A stretch of 64,000 nt of DNA from Reyranella sp. (GTDB taxonomy: Bacteria; Pseudomonadota; Alphaproteobacteria; Reyranellales; Reyranellaceae), in the NCBI RefSeq assembly GCF_004296935.1, contig NZ_SCVH01000106.1, positions 27,815-91,814 on the forward strand. Reading direction: 5' to 3'. Position numbers and translations under genes: made by a program. Below, piece by piece: positions 34,678 to 43,533 of the stretch. The first letter of the stretch is position 1. Each line of letters opens with the position of its first letter. The notes under the pieces were generated by a model that saw only the letters and a program-made list of their open reading frames with translations, ran no database searches and was not told where the DNA came from.

Positions 34678-35451
34678 ATGAGCGCCACCTACAAAGACAT
34701 CGGCATCAGCACCGAAGGCCATGTCGGCATCGTCGAGATCCAGCGGCCGCCGCACAATTTCTTCGACAATTCGCTGATCAACCAGATCGCCGACGCATTC
34801 GAGGCCTTCGACAAGGACATGAACATCCGCGCCTATGTGCTGTGCGCGCAGGGCAAGTCGTTCTGCGCCGGCGCTGATTTCGCCAACCGGCCGCAGACCG
34901 GTGCGGCCGAGAGCGGAAAGCATCTCTACAAGGAGGCGACCCGCCTGTTCCGCGCCAAGAAGCCGAGTGTGGCCGCAGTACAGGGCCCGGCAATCGGCGG
35001 TGGCCTTGGCCTCGCCGTGATGCCCGACTTCCGAGTTACCTGCGCCGAGGGCCGCTTCGCCGCCAACTTCACGCGCCTCGGGTTCCATCCCGGCTTTTCG
35101 CTGACCTACACGCTGCCGCGCCTGATCGGTCAGCAGAAGGCAAACTTGCTATTCTATACCGGCCGCCGGGTCGGCGGTGAGGAAGCCGTCGCCATGGGCC
35201 TGGCCGACGTGCTGGTGCCGCTCGCCGACGTACGCAAGGCCGCCATCGCGCTCGCCACCGAGATCGCCGAAGGCGCACCACTCGCCGTGCAGTCGACGCG
35301 CGAGACCATGCGCCGCGGCTTCGCCGACGCCGCCGAAATCGCGACCGAACGCGAGCTCACCGAGCAGGACTGGACGCGCAAGACCGAGGACTTCAAGGAA
35401 GGCATCAAGTCCTATGCCGAGAAGCGGCCGGGCAACTGGAAGGGTCGCTGA
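34678..35451 (+). CDS. Enoyl-CoA hydratase/isomerase family protein
   Basis: A 257-residue crotonase: VGIVEIQRPPHNFFDNSL, LCAQGKSFCAGADF, VAAVQGPAIGGGLGLAVMPDFRV. It lacks a clear catalytic Glu pair in the usual place, so the function may be isomerase or another crotonase activity. Good ribosome site GGGGGAAACGC. It is followed 5 bp later by an SDR gene. Confidence 0.9.
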   Translation: MSATYKDIGISTEGHVGIVEIQRPPHNFFDNSLINQIADAFEAFDKDMNIRAYVLCAQGKSFCAGADFANRPQTGAAESGKHLYKEATRLFRAKKPSVAAVQGPAIGGGLGLAVMPDFRVTCAEGRFAANFTRLGFHPGFSLTYTLPRLIGQQKANLLFYTGRRVGGEEAVAMGLADVLVPLADVRKAAIALATEIAEGAPLAVQSTRETMRRGFADAAEIATERELTEQDWTRKTEDFKEGIKSYAEKRPGNWKGR

Positions 35452-35456
35452 GCCAG

Positions 35457-36254
35457 ATGGGTCAGGTTTCGGGCAAGGTCGCCGTCGTTACCGGCGGTGC
35501 CTCGGGAATCGGCGAGGCCTGCTCCGAGACGCTGGCCCGCGAGGGCGCTGCAGTCCTCATCACCGACATCGACGATGCGCTCGGCAAGGAAGTCGTCCTG
35601 CGCATCGCGAAGGCCGGCGGCAAGGCGCACTATCTGCACCATGATGTGCGCGACGAGGCAGGCTGGTCCGGTGTGATCGCCGAGGCGGAGAAGCGCTTCG
35701 GCCGGCTCGACATCATGGTGGCCAATGCCGGCATCGGCGTGATGGCGCCGATCGCCGAGATGACCCTGGCCGACTGGCAGCGCCAGCAGGCGATCAACCT
35801 CGACGGCGTGTTCCTCTCCATCAAGCATGCCATCCCGGCGCTGAAGCGCGCCGGCGGCGGCTCGCTGGTGCTGATGTCGTCGATCGCGGGCCTGCGCGGG
35901 GCGCCGGGCCTTGCCGCCTATTCGGCGACCAAGGGCGGTGTGCGGCTCTTGGCCAAGTCAGTGGCGCTGGAACATGCCGCCGACAATATCCGTTGCAATT
36001 CCGTCCACCCCGGCATCATCGCCACGCCGATCTGGGGCAAGATCCCGACCGGCGCCGAAGGCAATCGCCGCAACGCGCCGATCGATCCGCACGAACGCGC
36101 CGCACAGTCCGTGCCGCTGCCGCGCGTCGGCGAGGCGCAGGACATCGCCAACGGCGTGCTGTTCCTCTGCACCGAGGCGGCCAACTACATGACCGGCCAG
36201 GAGTTGGTCATCGACGGCGGCATGACTGCCGGCGGCCGGTCGCAGAGGCCTTAA
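35457..36254 (+). CDS. Short-chain dehydrogenase/reductase (FabG-like)
   Basis: A 265-residue SDR: VTGGASGIGEACSETLAREGA, NAGIGVMAP, catalytic Ser in LMSSIAGLRG, YSATKGGVRLLAKS, and MTGQELVIDGGMTAGG. It shares the fatty-acid-type locus with the HAD, ECH and acyl-CoA dehydrogenase genes. Its TAA stop shares TTAA with the stop of the convergent pncC gene. Confidence 0.92.
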   Translation: MGQVSGKVAVVTGGASGIGEACSETLAREGAAVLITDIDDALGKEVVLRIAKAGGKAHYLHHDVRDEAGWSGVIAEAEKRFGRLDIMVANAGIGVMAPIAEMTLADWQRQQAINLDGVFLSIKHAIPALKRAGGGSLVLMSSIAGLRGAPGLAAYSATKGGVRLLAKSVALEHAADNIRCNSVHPGIIATPIWGKIPTGAEGNRRNAPIDPHERAAQSVPLPRVGEAQDIANGVLFLCTEAANYMTGQELVIDGGMTAGGRSQRP

Positions 36255-36733
36255 GAAAGCTGCTCGTCCATCAGCTTGAGCGCTTCGGCGGCGAAAGCGC
36301 GCATGTTGGCGACACGGTCGGCCGAGCCGGTGCGCAAGGTGCGCGCAATGCTGCCCTTGGGGCCGATCACCGCCACGCAGGTATGACCCGCCGGATCGCC
36401 GTAGGAATTGCCGGTTGGGCCCGAGGCACCGGTCTCTGCCAGGCCCCAGGTCGTCTTCAGCCGCTCGCGCACATGCTCGGCCGCCAACAGCGCCCACGGC
36501 TCGCTCGACGAGCGCACGCCGGCGCGTTTCTCACGCGGCACCGCGAGGAAGGCGTCACCCGCCGGGCGCGTATAGACCACGGCGCCGCCTATGAAATAGG
36601 CCGAGGCGCCGGGGACCGAGAGCAGCAGGGCGGAAACGAGTCCGCCAGCCGAGGATTCCGAGACGCCGACGGTTTCCTTTCGGGTCTTGAGTTTCTCGCC
36701 GACTTTTTTGGCGAGGGGAAGCAGCGAGTCCAT
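36251..36733 (-). CDS. pncC: CinA C-terminal domain protein, nicotinamide-nucleotide amidohydrolase
   Basis: A 160-residue stand-alone CinA-C (PncC) domain that deamidates nicotinamide mononucleotide. ETVGVSESSAGGLVSALLLSVPGAS contains the catalytic Ser region, then GGAVVYTRPAG and GLAETGASGPTGNSYGDPAGHT. The ATG at 36731-36733 gives the normal start; an open frame upstream is a shadow. It follows a DOPA-dioxygenase-like gene by 4 bp on the same strand. Confidence 0.9.
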   Translation of the reverse strand: MDSLLPLAKKVGEKLKTRKETVGVSESSAGGLVSALLLSVPGASAYFIGGAVVYTRPAGDAFLAVPREKRAGVRSSSEPWALLAAEHVRERLKTTWGLAETGASGPTGNSYGDPAGHTCVAVIGPKGSIARTLRTGSADRVANMRAFAAEALKLMDEQLS

Positions 36734-36737
36734 TCGG

Positions 36738-37082
36738 TCAGCCCTTCTTCGTGAAGATATCCAGGACCAGCGGTACCTGCAGGCCCATCCAGATTGCGCG
36801 GTCGCGATGGTCCTCGAGATCATGCCCGGTGTTGGGATGGATGAACACCGTGAGGTCACCGCGGTTGAGCGTCAGCCAGGACAGCAGCGGCGCGAACTGC
36901 TCGTTCCTGAATGCCACCTGATAACTGAAGCGCGGATGCGGACCGACGGGTTTTTCGTGGAAGCGTCCCATCTCGATGGGGAAGGCTTTTTCGATGCGCT
37001 CGCGCAGCGCCCAGGCGGCGTCGCGCGAGGCAGTGTCAAAGTAGACGTGGGCATGCCAGTCGGTGATTTGGGGTGTGTTCAT
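36738..37082 (-). CDS. DOPA 4,5-dioxygenase family protein
   Basis: A 114-residue protein with WHAHVYFDTASRD, GPHPRFSYQVAF and TVFIHPNTGHDLEDHRDRAIWMG, which match the DOPA dioxygenase family of fungal and bacterial small extradiol-like enzymes. Conserved His residues (WHAHVYF, GPHP, VFIHP, EDHRD) are present. The bacterial physiological substrate is not known. First gene of a short operon with pncC; divergent from an acyl-CoA dehydrogenase gene. Confidence 0.82.
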   Translation of the reverse strand: MNTPQITDWHAHVYFDTASRDAAWALRERIEKAFPIEMGRFHEKPVGPHPRFSYQVAFRNEQFAPLLSWLTLNRGDLTVFIHPNTGHDLEDHRDRAIWMGLQVPLVLDIFTKKG

Positions 37083-37170
37083 GGCCTCCAGCCTAGCACA
37101 TCCGACGACCCGCCTGACGGAACCTAGAACCGTTCCCCGAACCGGCCGGCCTTGCTAGGGTCGGGTCATC

Positions 37171-38295
37171 ATGAACTTCGATTTTTCCGACGACCAGAAG
37201 CTGCTCAAGGAGCAGGTTCGCAAATTCCTCGCCGACAAGTGCCCGACCAAGGTCGTGCGGCGCGTGCTCGACGGCAACGAAACCCATGCCGACGACGTCT
37301 GGAAGGGCCTGGTCGATCTCGGCGTACCGGGCATCGGCATCCCCGAGGAATACGGCGGTTCGGGCTTGTCACCGCTTGAAGTCTGCGTCGTGGCCGAGGA
37401 GATCGGCCGCGCCGCCGCGCCGGTACCGTTCGATACTTCCGTGGTGCTGGCGACCGAGGCGCTGAAGCTTGCGGGCTCGGACGCACAGAAGAAGAAATTT
37501 CTGACCGACCTCGCGTCGGGCCAGGCGATCGGCACGCTCGCCATCGCCGAGGGGCCGCAGCCGCCCAAGCCGCGCAATATCCGCACTTTGTTCGGCGGCG
37601 GACGCCTCAACGGCAAAAAGGTTCCGGTGACCGATGGCGAAGCCGCGACCTTCGCAATCGTTCTTGCCAACACCGGCGGTGCGGGCGATCGCGCGCTCTC
37701 GCTGGTGCTGGTCGACCTCAAGCAGACGGCGGTCGCGAAAAAGCGCGTCGAGACCATCGATCCGGCGCGCAAGCACGCCGAACTCACCTTCAAGGACACC
37801 TCGGCCGAACTGCTGGGCGGCGAAGGCGAGGGCTGGCGGCTGCTCGAACGGCTCTACGATGCGGCGGCGGTCTATTTCGCCTTTGCCCAGGTGGGCGGCG
37901 CCGAGGCCGCGATGTGGATGGCGCGCGACTACGCGCTGCAGCGTCAGGCCTTCGGCCGCGCAATCGGCTCCTACCAGGCGATCAAGCACAAGCTTGCGGA
38001 TTGCTACGTCAAGCTCGAGCTCGCCCGCTCCAACGCCTACTACGGCGCCATGATGTTGACCGAGGGCGGTGCCGATCTCGCGGTCGCGGCGGCGGCGGCG
38101 CGGATTGCCGCCACCGAGGCCTACGATTTCGCCGCCAAGGAGAACATCCAAACCCACGGCGGCATCGGCTTCACCTGGGAGGCCGACACGCAGTTCCACT
38201 ATCGCCGCTCGCGCCTGATGGCGTTGTCGATCGGCGGGCCGATGGCGTGGAAGGACAAGCTGGTGACGCGTCTCGAACAGAAGAACGCGGCGTAG
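37171..38295 (+). CDS. Acyl-CoA dehydrogenase
   Basis: A 374-residue FAD-dependent dehydrogenase. DFSDDQKLLKEQVRKFLADK opens the N-terminal helical domain, GVPGIGIPEEYGGSGLSPLE the active-site-side helix, RQAFGRAIGSYQAIKHKLAD the C-terminal domain signature, and NIQTHGGIGFTWEADTQFHYRRS the last helix. Tandem with a second ACAD 12 bp downstream, as seen for two-subunit or paired steroid-type ACADs. The substrate is unknown. Confidence 0.93.
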   Translation: MNFDFSDDQKLLKEQVRKFLADKCPTKVVRRVLDGNETHADDVWKGLVDLGVPGIGIPEEYGGSGLSPLEVCVVAEEIGRAAAPVPFDTSVVLATEALKLAGSDAQKKKFLTDLASGQAIGTLAIAEGPQPPKPRNIRTLFGGGRLNGKKVPVTDGEAATFAIVLANTGGAGDRALSLVLVDLKQTAVAKKRVETIDPARKHAELTFKDTSAELLGGEGEGWRLLERLYDAAAVYFAFAQVGGAEAAMWMARDYALQRQAFGRAIGSYQAIKHKLADCYVKLELARSNAYYGAMMLTEGGADLAVAAAAARIAATEAYDFAAKENIQTHGGIGFTWEADTQFHYRRSRLMALSIGGPMAWKDKLVTRLEQKNAA

Positions 38296-38307
38296 GAGGA
38301 AACCACG

Positions 38308-39531
38308 ATGGATTTCAACGACACCGCAGAAGAAGCCGCTTTCCGCAAGGAAGTCCGGACCTGGCTCGAGGCCAATGCCACGCGCAAGAGCGACGACAAG
38401 CAGAGCTTTCGCGCGCGCAACGACGACCCCGAGCTCCTGAAGAAGGCCAAGGAGTGGCAGGACAAGAAGGCCAAGGCGGGTTACGCCCGCATCACCTGGC
38501 CCAAGGAGTTCGGCGGCCGCGGCGCCTCGCCGATCCTGCAGGTGATCTACCAGCAGGAGGAGGCCAATTATCTGGTGCCCCTGGGCTTCTTCGACATCGG
38601 CCTGGGCATGTGTATCCCCACCATGATGGCCTATGCCAAGCCGGAGCAGCTCGCCCGCTACGTAAAGCCCGCGCTGCACGGTCAGGAAGTCTGGTGCCAG
38701 CTTTTCTCCGAACCCGCCGCCGGATCGGACGTGGCGGGCATCCGCACCAAGGCCGAGCGAGTCGGTGATAGCTGGGTCATCAACGGCCAGAAGGTCTGGA
38801 CCTCGGGCGCGCACTATTGCGACTACGGCATCGTCATCACCCGCACCGATCCCAATGTCCCGAAGCACGCGGGCCTCACCATGTTCTTCCTCGACATGAA
38901 GACGCCTGGGGTGGAAGTGCGGCCGATCAAGCAGATCTCGGGCGGCGCCAATTTCAACGAGGTGTTCTTCACCGACGTGCGCATCCCCGACAGCCAGCGG
39001 CTGGGCAAGGTCGGTGAGGGCTGGAAGGCGGCGCTGACCACGCTGATGAACGAACGCCTCGCCGTCGGCCTGCCGTCGGGCGGCCTCGACATCGACGAGC
39101 TGATGGAACTCGCCCGCGATACCGATCTCGAGGATGGCCCGGCGATCCGCAACCAGCAGGTCCGCGGCAGGATCGCCGAATGGTATGTCCAGCAGCAGGG
39201 CCTGAAGCTCACCCGTTACCGCACGCTGACGGCGCTCTCCAAGGGCCAGACGCCGGGGCCGGAATCCTCGATCATCAAGATCGTGGCCGCTCCCAAGATG
39301 CAGGACATGGGCGCCTTCGCCATGGAGCTGATGGGCCACGCTGGCATCATGAAGGAAGACGTGCCGCACGCCGCCGGCTTCCAGGCTCAATGGATCGGCG
39401 GCGCCGGCTTCCGCATCGCCGGCGGCACCGACGAGATCCTGCGCAACATCGTGGCCGAGCGTGTGCTCGGGCTCCCCGCCGACATCCGTGTCGACAAGGA
39501 CGTGCCGTTTAACAAGCTGACGCGCACCTAG
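38308..39531 (+). CDS. Acyl-CoA dehydrogenase
   Basis: A 407-residue ACAD with AGYARITWPKEFGGRGASPI, WCQLFSEPAAGSDVAGIRTKAE (the FAD-binding Ser-Glu-Pro motif) and AGFQAQWIGGAGFRIAGGTDEILRNIVAERVL. AGGAGGAAACCACG precedes the ATG. It is next to the shorter ACAD; adjacent pairs of ~370 and ~400 residue ACADs form heteromeric enzymes in some actinobacteria and alphaproteobacteria. The stop codon lies within the loop of a strong hairpin. Confidence 0.93.
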   Translation: MDFNDTAEEAAFRKEVRTWLEANATRKSDDKQSFRARNDDPELLKKAKEWQDKKAKAGYARITWPKEFGGRGASPILQVIYQQEEANYLVPLGFFDIGLGMCIPTMMAYAKPEQLARYVKPALHGQEVWCQLFSEPAAGSDVAGIRTKAERVGDSWVINGQKVWTSGAHYCDYGIVITRTDPNVPKHAGLTMFFLDMKTPGVEVRPIKQISGGANFNEVFFTDVRIPDSQRLGKVGEGWKAALTTLMNERLAVGLPSGGLDIDELMELARDTDLEDGPAIRNQQVRGRIAEWYVQQQGLKLTRYRTLTALSKGQTPGPESSIIKIVAAPKMQDMGAFAMELMGHAGIMKEDVPHAAGFQAQWIGGAGFRIAGGTDEILRNIVAERVLGLPADIRVDKDVPFNKLTRT

Positions 39532-39542
39532 CGCGTCAGCTT
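39514..39542. terminator. Stem-loop at the end of the acyl-CoA dehydrogenase gene
   Basis: AAGCTGACGCG - CACCTAG - CGCGTCAGCTT is a perfect 11-bp stem with a 7-base loop that contains the TAG stop (39529-39531). There is no T-run after it, so termination may be Rho-assisted; the stem also protects the 3' end. Confidence 0.55.
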
Positions 39543-39543
39543 G

Positions 39544-39669
39544 GGCGGGCGGCAGCGCTTGTAATCAAGCGCGGAAGCCCGCTCGGTTCAGAAGAGGCAA
39601 GAACGGCGAGCCTCATCCGTTCTGCGCGGCGCGGGCTCTCGCGCTTGATTACAAGCGCTGCCGCCCGCC
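39544..39669. repeat. 29-bp perfect inverted repeat with a 68 bp spacer
   Basis: Arm 39544-39572 begins GGCGGGCGGCAGCGCTTG; its exact reverse complement is at 39641-39669. The arms extend inward about 12 more bases with mismatches around AGCCCGC. The spacer holds no gene. It lies between convergent ACAD and tctC genes. It could be a repeat family member or a cruciform-forming site; copies elsewhere were not seen in this window. Confidence 0.75.
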
Positions 39670-39670
39670 G

Positions 39671-39689
39671 GCGCTTTCTGCGAAAGCGC
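39671..39689 (-). terminator. Hairpin downstream of the tctC gene
   Basis: GCGCTTTC-TGC-GAAAGCGC is a perfect 8-bp stem with a 3-base loop, directly after the tctC stop on the minus strand. No T-run follows on that strand. Confidence 0.5.
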
Positions 39690-40664
39690 TTACCGCATCT
39701 TCAATGCCCATTCGGTATACTTCTTCGCCTGCGCCTGCGTGTCGGCGTAGTACTTCGCATACTCCGCGCCGACCATTGGCTTCAGCGCGAGGCCGGCGAC
39801 GTCCATCTTCTGCTTCATGTCCGCGCTGTTGATCGCCTTCAGGAAGGCGGTCTCGATCACCTTCACGATGTCGGCCGGCGTGCCCTTGGGCGCGCCGACA
39901 CCGCGGGTCGAGGAGGAGATCACCGTCGTGTAGCCCAGTTCCTTGGTGCAGGGCACGTTGGGCAGGAACTTCGACCGTACGACATCGGTGACCGCAAGCC
40001 CGCGCGCTTCGCCCGATTCGATACGCTTCACGATACTGCCGACGTTGTCGAATGCCACGTCGACATGGCCGCCCATGACGCCGGCGAGCTGTTGCGTGCC
40101 GCTGTCGAAATGGACGATGCGGAACTCACACTTGGCGGCTTCCTGCATCATCAGGATGGCGAGATGGTCGTCGCTCAGGATACCGGTAGTGCAGGCGCGA
40201 ATCTTGCCCGGCTCCTTCTTGGCCGCGTCGATCAGATCGGCCACCGACTTGTAGGGGCTGTCGCCCTTGACCCAGATCAGACCGGGGTCGAGCACCTGGT
40301 TCACGATGGGGATGAAGCTGTCGACGTTGAACGCCGCCTTGCGCTCGGGATCGAGGATGATGGTGTTGACCGCCGGCAGGTTGAGGAAGCCCAGCGTGTA
40401 GCCGTCGGGCCGGGCGCGGGCGATTTCGGTGAAGCCGATCTGGCCGCCGGCGCCACCCTTGTTGACCACGGTGATCGTCTGACCGAGGTCCTTCTCGGCC
40501 GCTGCCGCGAGGATGCGCGCGCCGACGTCGGTGCTGCCGCCGGCCGCGAAGGCGACGATGAGCTGCACGGGGCGGCGCGGATAGTTTTGGGCAATAGCGG
40601 GGCTTGCGATGGTGGTGGCGGTAGCCGCCGAGGCGGCGAGCAGGGTACGACGACGAAGAATCAT
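39690..40664 (-). CDS. tctC: Tripartite tricarboxylate transporter receptor (TctC/Bug)
   Basis: A 324-residue periplasmic binding protein. Signal sequence MILRRRTLLAASAATATTIASPAIA with a twin-arginine-like RRR is followed by QNYPRRPVQLIVAFAAGGSTDV, NKGGAGGQIGFTEIARARPDGYTLGF. It follows tctA by 30 bp on the same strand, so unlike the other two Bug proteins in the window this one has its own membrane partners. Substrate probably a tricarboxylate or other organic acid. Confidence 0.93.
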   Translation of the reverse strand: MILRRRTLLAASAATATTIASPAIAQNYPRRPVQLIVAFAAGGSTDVGARILAAAAEKDLGQTITVVNKGGAGGQIGFTEIARARPDGYTLGFLNLPAVNTIILDPERKAAFNVDSFIPIVNQVLDPGLIWVKGDSPYKSVADLIDAAKKEPGKIRACTTGILSDDHLAILMMQEAAKCEFRIVHFDSGTQQLAGVMGGHVDVAFDNVGSIVKRIESGEARGLAVTDVVRSKFLPNVPCTKELGYTTVISSSTRGVGAPKGTPADIVKVIETAFLKAINSADMKQKMDVAGLALKPMVGAEYAKYYADTQAQAKKYTEWALKMR

Positions 40665-40694
40665 GGTTTCCTCCTGTAACGGCGTGTTTTTTGG

Positions 40695-42194
40695 TTAATC
40701 CGTATCGGTTTCCCTGAGCTTGGAGAACGTGCCGGGGCGGAGCAAGAGGGCGCCCAGCACGATCACCGGCACGGTGAGCAGGACGAGCGCCACCGGCCGG
40801 TCGAGGAAGATCGCGTAACTCCCGCCGGACATCTCCAGAGTCGTGCGCAGCGAGCGCTCCATCATCGGCCCCAGAATCAAAGCCAGGATGGCCGGCGCGA
40901 TGGGGAAATCGAGCTTGCGCAGCAAATAGCCGATGATGCCGAAGCCCAGCATCACCCAGACGTCGAACAGGCTCTGCTTCAGCCCATAGGCGCCGATCAC
41001 ACAGAAGATCAGCACGCCGGTACACAGGTAACTGAACGGAATCTTGAGCAACTTGGCCCACAATCCGACCAGCGGCAGGTTGAGAATCAGCAGAAGCGCG
41101 TTGCCGACGAAGAAGCTGGCGATCACCGTCCATACGAGTTCGGGCCGTTCCTGGAACAGGAACGGGCCAGGCGTCAGGCCGTTGATGATGAAGGCGCCCA
41201 TCAGGACGGCGATGGTGGGTGAACTCGGAATGCCGAGCGCCAGCAGCGGCACCATGGCGGCATTTGCATAGGCATTGTTGGCGGTCTCGGCCGAGGCGAC
41301 GCCCTCGATGGCGCCCTTGCCGAAACGCTCCGGCGTCTTGGAGACCCGCTTTTCGATCACGTAGGCCATGAAGGTCGGCACGATGGCGCCGACGCCGGGG
41401 ATCAGGCCGAGGATGAAGCCGATCACCGTGCCGCGGCCGATGGCGCCCGCCGAGGCGCGGCGCTCCTCCTTGGTCGGCATCCAGTTCTTGAGGTCGGCCT
41501 GGATCATGCGAGCCTGCCGCTTTTCGGCCGCGATCAGCAGTTCCGCGACACCGAACAGACCCATGACCACCGGCACGAAGCCGATACCGTCGTAGAGTTC
41601 CTCGATGCCGAAGGTGAAGCGCGGTGCGCCACGCACCGGATCGAGGCCGATCATGGCGAACAGCAGGCCGATCACCGTCATGAGCAGTGCCGCCAGCATG
41701 TTCTTGCCGGCCAGCCCGACGACGAGGCAGAGGCCCGCCACCATCAGGGCGAAGAACTCGACGGGTCCGAATTTGAGCGCCAGCGTGGCGAGCGGCGTGG
41801 CGACCAGGACCAGCGCCACGGTGGCGAGCGTGCCGCCGACGAAGGAGCCGATGGCAGCGATGGCAAGCGCCGAGCCTGCGCGCCCCTGCAACGCCATCTG
41901 GTAGCCGTCGATGCAGGTCACGACCGAGGCCGCTTCACCGGGCACGTTGATCAGCACCGAGGTGATGGTCCCGCCATACATCGCGCCATAGTAGATGGCG
42001 CTCAGCATGATGATGGCGCCCGTGGGATCGAGGCTGAAGGTCAGCGGAATCAGGATAGCCGTGCCGGCTGCCGGGCCGAGGCCCGGCAGCACGCCGATCA
42101 GCGTGCCGAGTACGCAACCTGCGAGCGCGAACAGCAGATACTTGACTGTGAGGGCAGCGGCGAACCCTGCGAGCAGATGGTGAAAGGCCTCCAT
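40695..42194 (-). CDS. tctA: Tripartite tricarboxylate transporter large membrane subunit
   Basis: A 499-residue polytopic membrane protein with about 11 or 12 helices. GTLIGVLPGLGPAAGTAILIPLTFSLDPTGAI and YGAMYGGTITSVLINVPGEAASVVTCIDGY are the TctA signatures, repeated inverted in the second half (FILGLIPGVGAIVPTFMAYVIEK, LALGIPSSPTIAVLMGAF). It transports the substrate delivered by TctC with proton or sodium coupling. The start lies 3 bp after the tctB stop. Confidence 0.95.
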   Translation of the reverse strand: MEAFHHLLAGFAAALTVKYLLFALAGCVLGTLIGVLPGLGPAAGTAILIPLTFSLDPTGAIIMLSAIYYGAMYGGTITSVLINVPGEAASVVTCIDGYQMALQGRAGSALAIAAIGSFVGGTLATVALVLVATPLATLALKFGPVEFFALMVAGLCLVVGLAGKNMLAALLMTVIGLLFAMIGLDPVRGAPRFTFGIEELYDGIGFVPVVMGLFGVAELLIAAEKRQARMIQADLKNWMPTKEERRASAGAIGRGTVIGFILGLIPGVGAIVPTFMAYVIEKRVSKTPERFGKGAIEGVASAETANNAYANAAMVPLLALGIPSSPTIAVLMGAFIINGLTPGPFLFQERPELVWTVIASFFVGNALLLILNLPLVGLWAKLLKIPFSYLCTGVLIFCVIGAYGLKQSLFDVWVMLGFGIIGYLLRKLDFPIAPAILALILGPMMERSLRTTLEMSGGSYAIFLDRPVALVLLTVPVIVLGALLLRPGTFSKLRETDTD

Positions 42195-42197
42195 CGC

Positions 42198-42662
42198 CTA
42201 GCTCCAGATCCAGCCGGCCGGCAGGAGCACGTCCAGCCAGGTGGTGAAGATGTAGTGCACGCCGAAGCTGCCGAGCACGGCAAACACGGCGATCAACCAC
42301 CAGCGCCGCTCGCCCAGTGCGATCACCAGGGCGGCGTTGAAGACGAGCATGGCGAGGCGGAAGCCCACGATCTCCATCGCCGCGGCAGTGGCGGCCAGCA
42401 GCACGACGATGGCGAGCCAGCGCTTGGCGCCAGGCCCGTGCGGCAGTATGCGAACCTCGGCGTCAGCGGGATCGACCGGCTCGCGAAACGTCGTGAAGAG
42501 GAGTGCGACCGCGAGCACCGCTCCGATCAGCGCTAGCCAGAACGGAAAGAAGCCCGGGCCGGGGCCCAGGCGATCCGTCAACGACAGTAGCAAAGCCTGC
42601 CAGAGTGCGAACAGGCAGAACGCCAGCATCACACCCGTCGCGATCAACCGACCCTGGCGCAT
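42198..42662 (-). CDS. tctB: Tripartite tricarboxylate transporter small membrane subunit
   Basis: A 154-residue membrane protein with four helices and the TctB pattern GPGPGFFPFWLALIGAVLAVALL. ATG at 42660-42662 follows GGGAGG 9 bases upstream; alternative starts 15 or 63 codons upstream would add non-family residues. First gene of the tctB-tctA-tctC operon; divergent from an SDR gene with about 94 bp between them. Confidence 0.88.
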   Translation of the reverse strand: MRQGRLIATGVMLAFCLFALWQALLLSLTDRLGPGPGFFPFWLALIGAVLAVALLFTTFREPVDPADAEVRILPHGPGAKRWLAIVVLLAATAAAMEIVGFRLAMLVFNAALVIALGERRWWLIAVFAVLGSFGVHYIFTTWLDVLLPAGWIWS

Positions 42663-42756
42663 GCCTGGCGGCCTCCCTTTTATCTTTTCTTGTTCTGCCC
42701 GGAGCATAGCTGCAAACAGGACGGGCGCAAATCGAGAGAATATCGGGAGGAAGCGG

Positions 42757-43533
42757 ATGAACAGGCTGGATGGTAAGATCGCATTTCTGTCGGGTGCCGC
42801 GCGCGGCATCGGCGCGGCGACGGCGAAGCTCATGGTCGAGGCGGGCGCCAAGGTGGCGATCGGCGACGTGCTCGACGAGCGCGGCCGACAGACCGTAAAG
42901 GAGCTCGGGGACGCGGCGATCTACGCGCACCTCGACGTCACCAGCGAGGCGAGTTGGGCCGAGGCGATGGACGCCACGATCGCAAAGTTCGGCAAGCTCG
43001 ACGTGCTGGTGAACAATGCCGGCATCTTCAACGGCAAGGGCGTCGAGGAGGCAAGCCTCGATGACTGGCACAGGCTCGTGGCCGTCAACCTGACCGGCGT
43101 GGTGCTGGGCACGCGCGCAGCGCTGCCGCACCTCAAGAAGTCCAAGGGCAACATCGTCAACCTGGCTTCTATCGCCGGTCTGGTGGGTTCGCAGCTCGAC
43201 CCGCTCTATTCACTGACCAAGGGCGGCGTAACGCTCTTCACCAAGTCGACGGCCCTGGAATTCGGTCGCAAGGGCTACGGCATCCGCGTCAACTCGATCC
43301 ATCCCGGCCTGATCGAGACGGACATGGGCGAGAAGACCTTCGTCATGCGCGCCGCCCAGACCGGCACCAACGACACCGAGCAGGCGCGCAAGACCACGCT
43401 CGGCCTCCATCCGATCGGCCGGCTCGGCGTCGCTCAGGACATTGCCAAGGGGATCGTGTTTCTGGCGTCGGACGATGCGGGTTTCATGACCGGCGCCGGC
43501 CTGGTGGTCGACGGCGGCTGGACCGCTCACTAG
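42757..43533 (+). CDS. Short-chain dehydrogenase/reductase
   Basis: A 258-residue SDR: LSGAARGIGAATAKLMVEAGAKVAIGDV, NNAGIFNGKG, catalytic Ser in NLASIAGLVGS, YSLTKGGVTLFTKS, and MTGAGLVVDGGWTAH. The cofactor Asp (IGDV) suggests NAD preference. GGGAGGAAGCGG precedes the ATG. Its stop abuts the stop of the convergent flavodoxin-like gene. Confidence 0.92.
   Translation: MNRLDGKIAFLSGAARGIGAATAKLMVEAGAKVAIGDVLDERGRQTVKELGDAAIYAHLDVTSEASWAEAMDATIAKFGKLDVLVNNAGIFNGKGVEEASLDDWHRLVAVNLTGVVLGTRAALPHLKKSKGNIVNLASIAGLVGSQLDPLYSLTKGGVTLFTKSTALEFGRKGYGIRVNSIHPGLIETDMGEKTFVMRAAQTGTNDTEQARKTTLGLHPIGRLGVAQDIAKGIVFLASDDAGFMTGAGLVVDGGWTAH

Noticed and set aside
37119-37136. GGAAC/GTTCC inverted repeat between the DOPA-dioxygenase and ACAD genes
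   Set aside because: Arms of only 5 bases around 8 unmatched bases; too short to separate from chance and no regulator is linked.
37369-39390. A 673-codon open frame on the minus strand opposite the two acyl-CoA dehydrogenase genes
   Set aside because: GC-rich codon bias of the real plus-strand genes leaves the opposite frame open; the translation is Arg/His/Gly-rich with no recognised domain, and it spans two clear genes.
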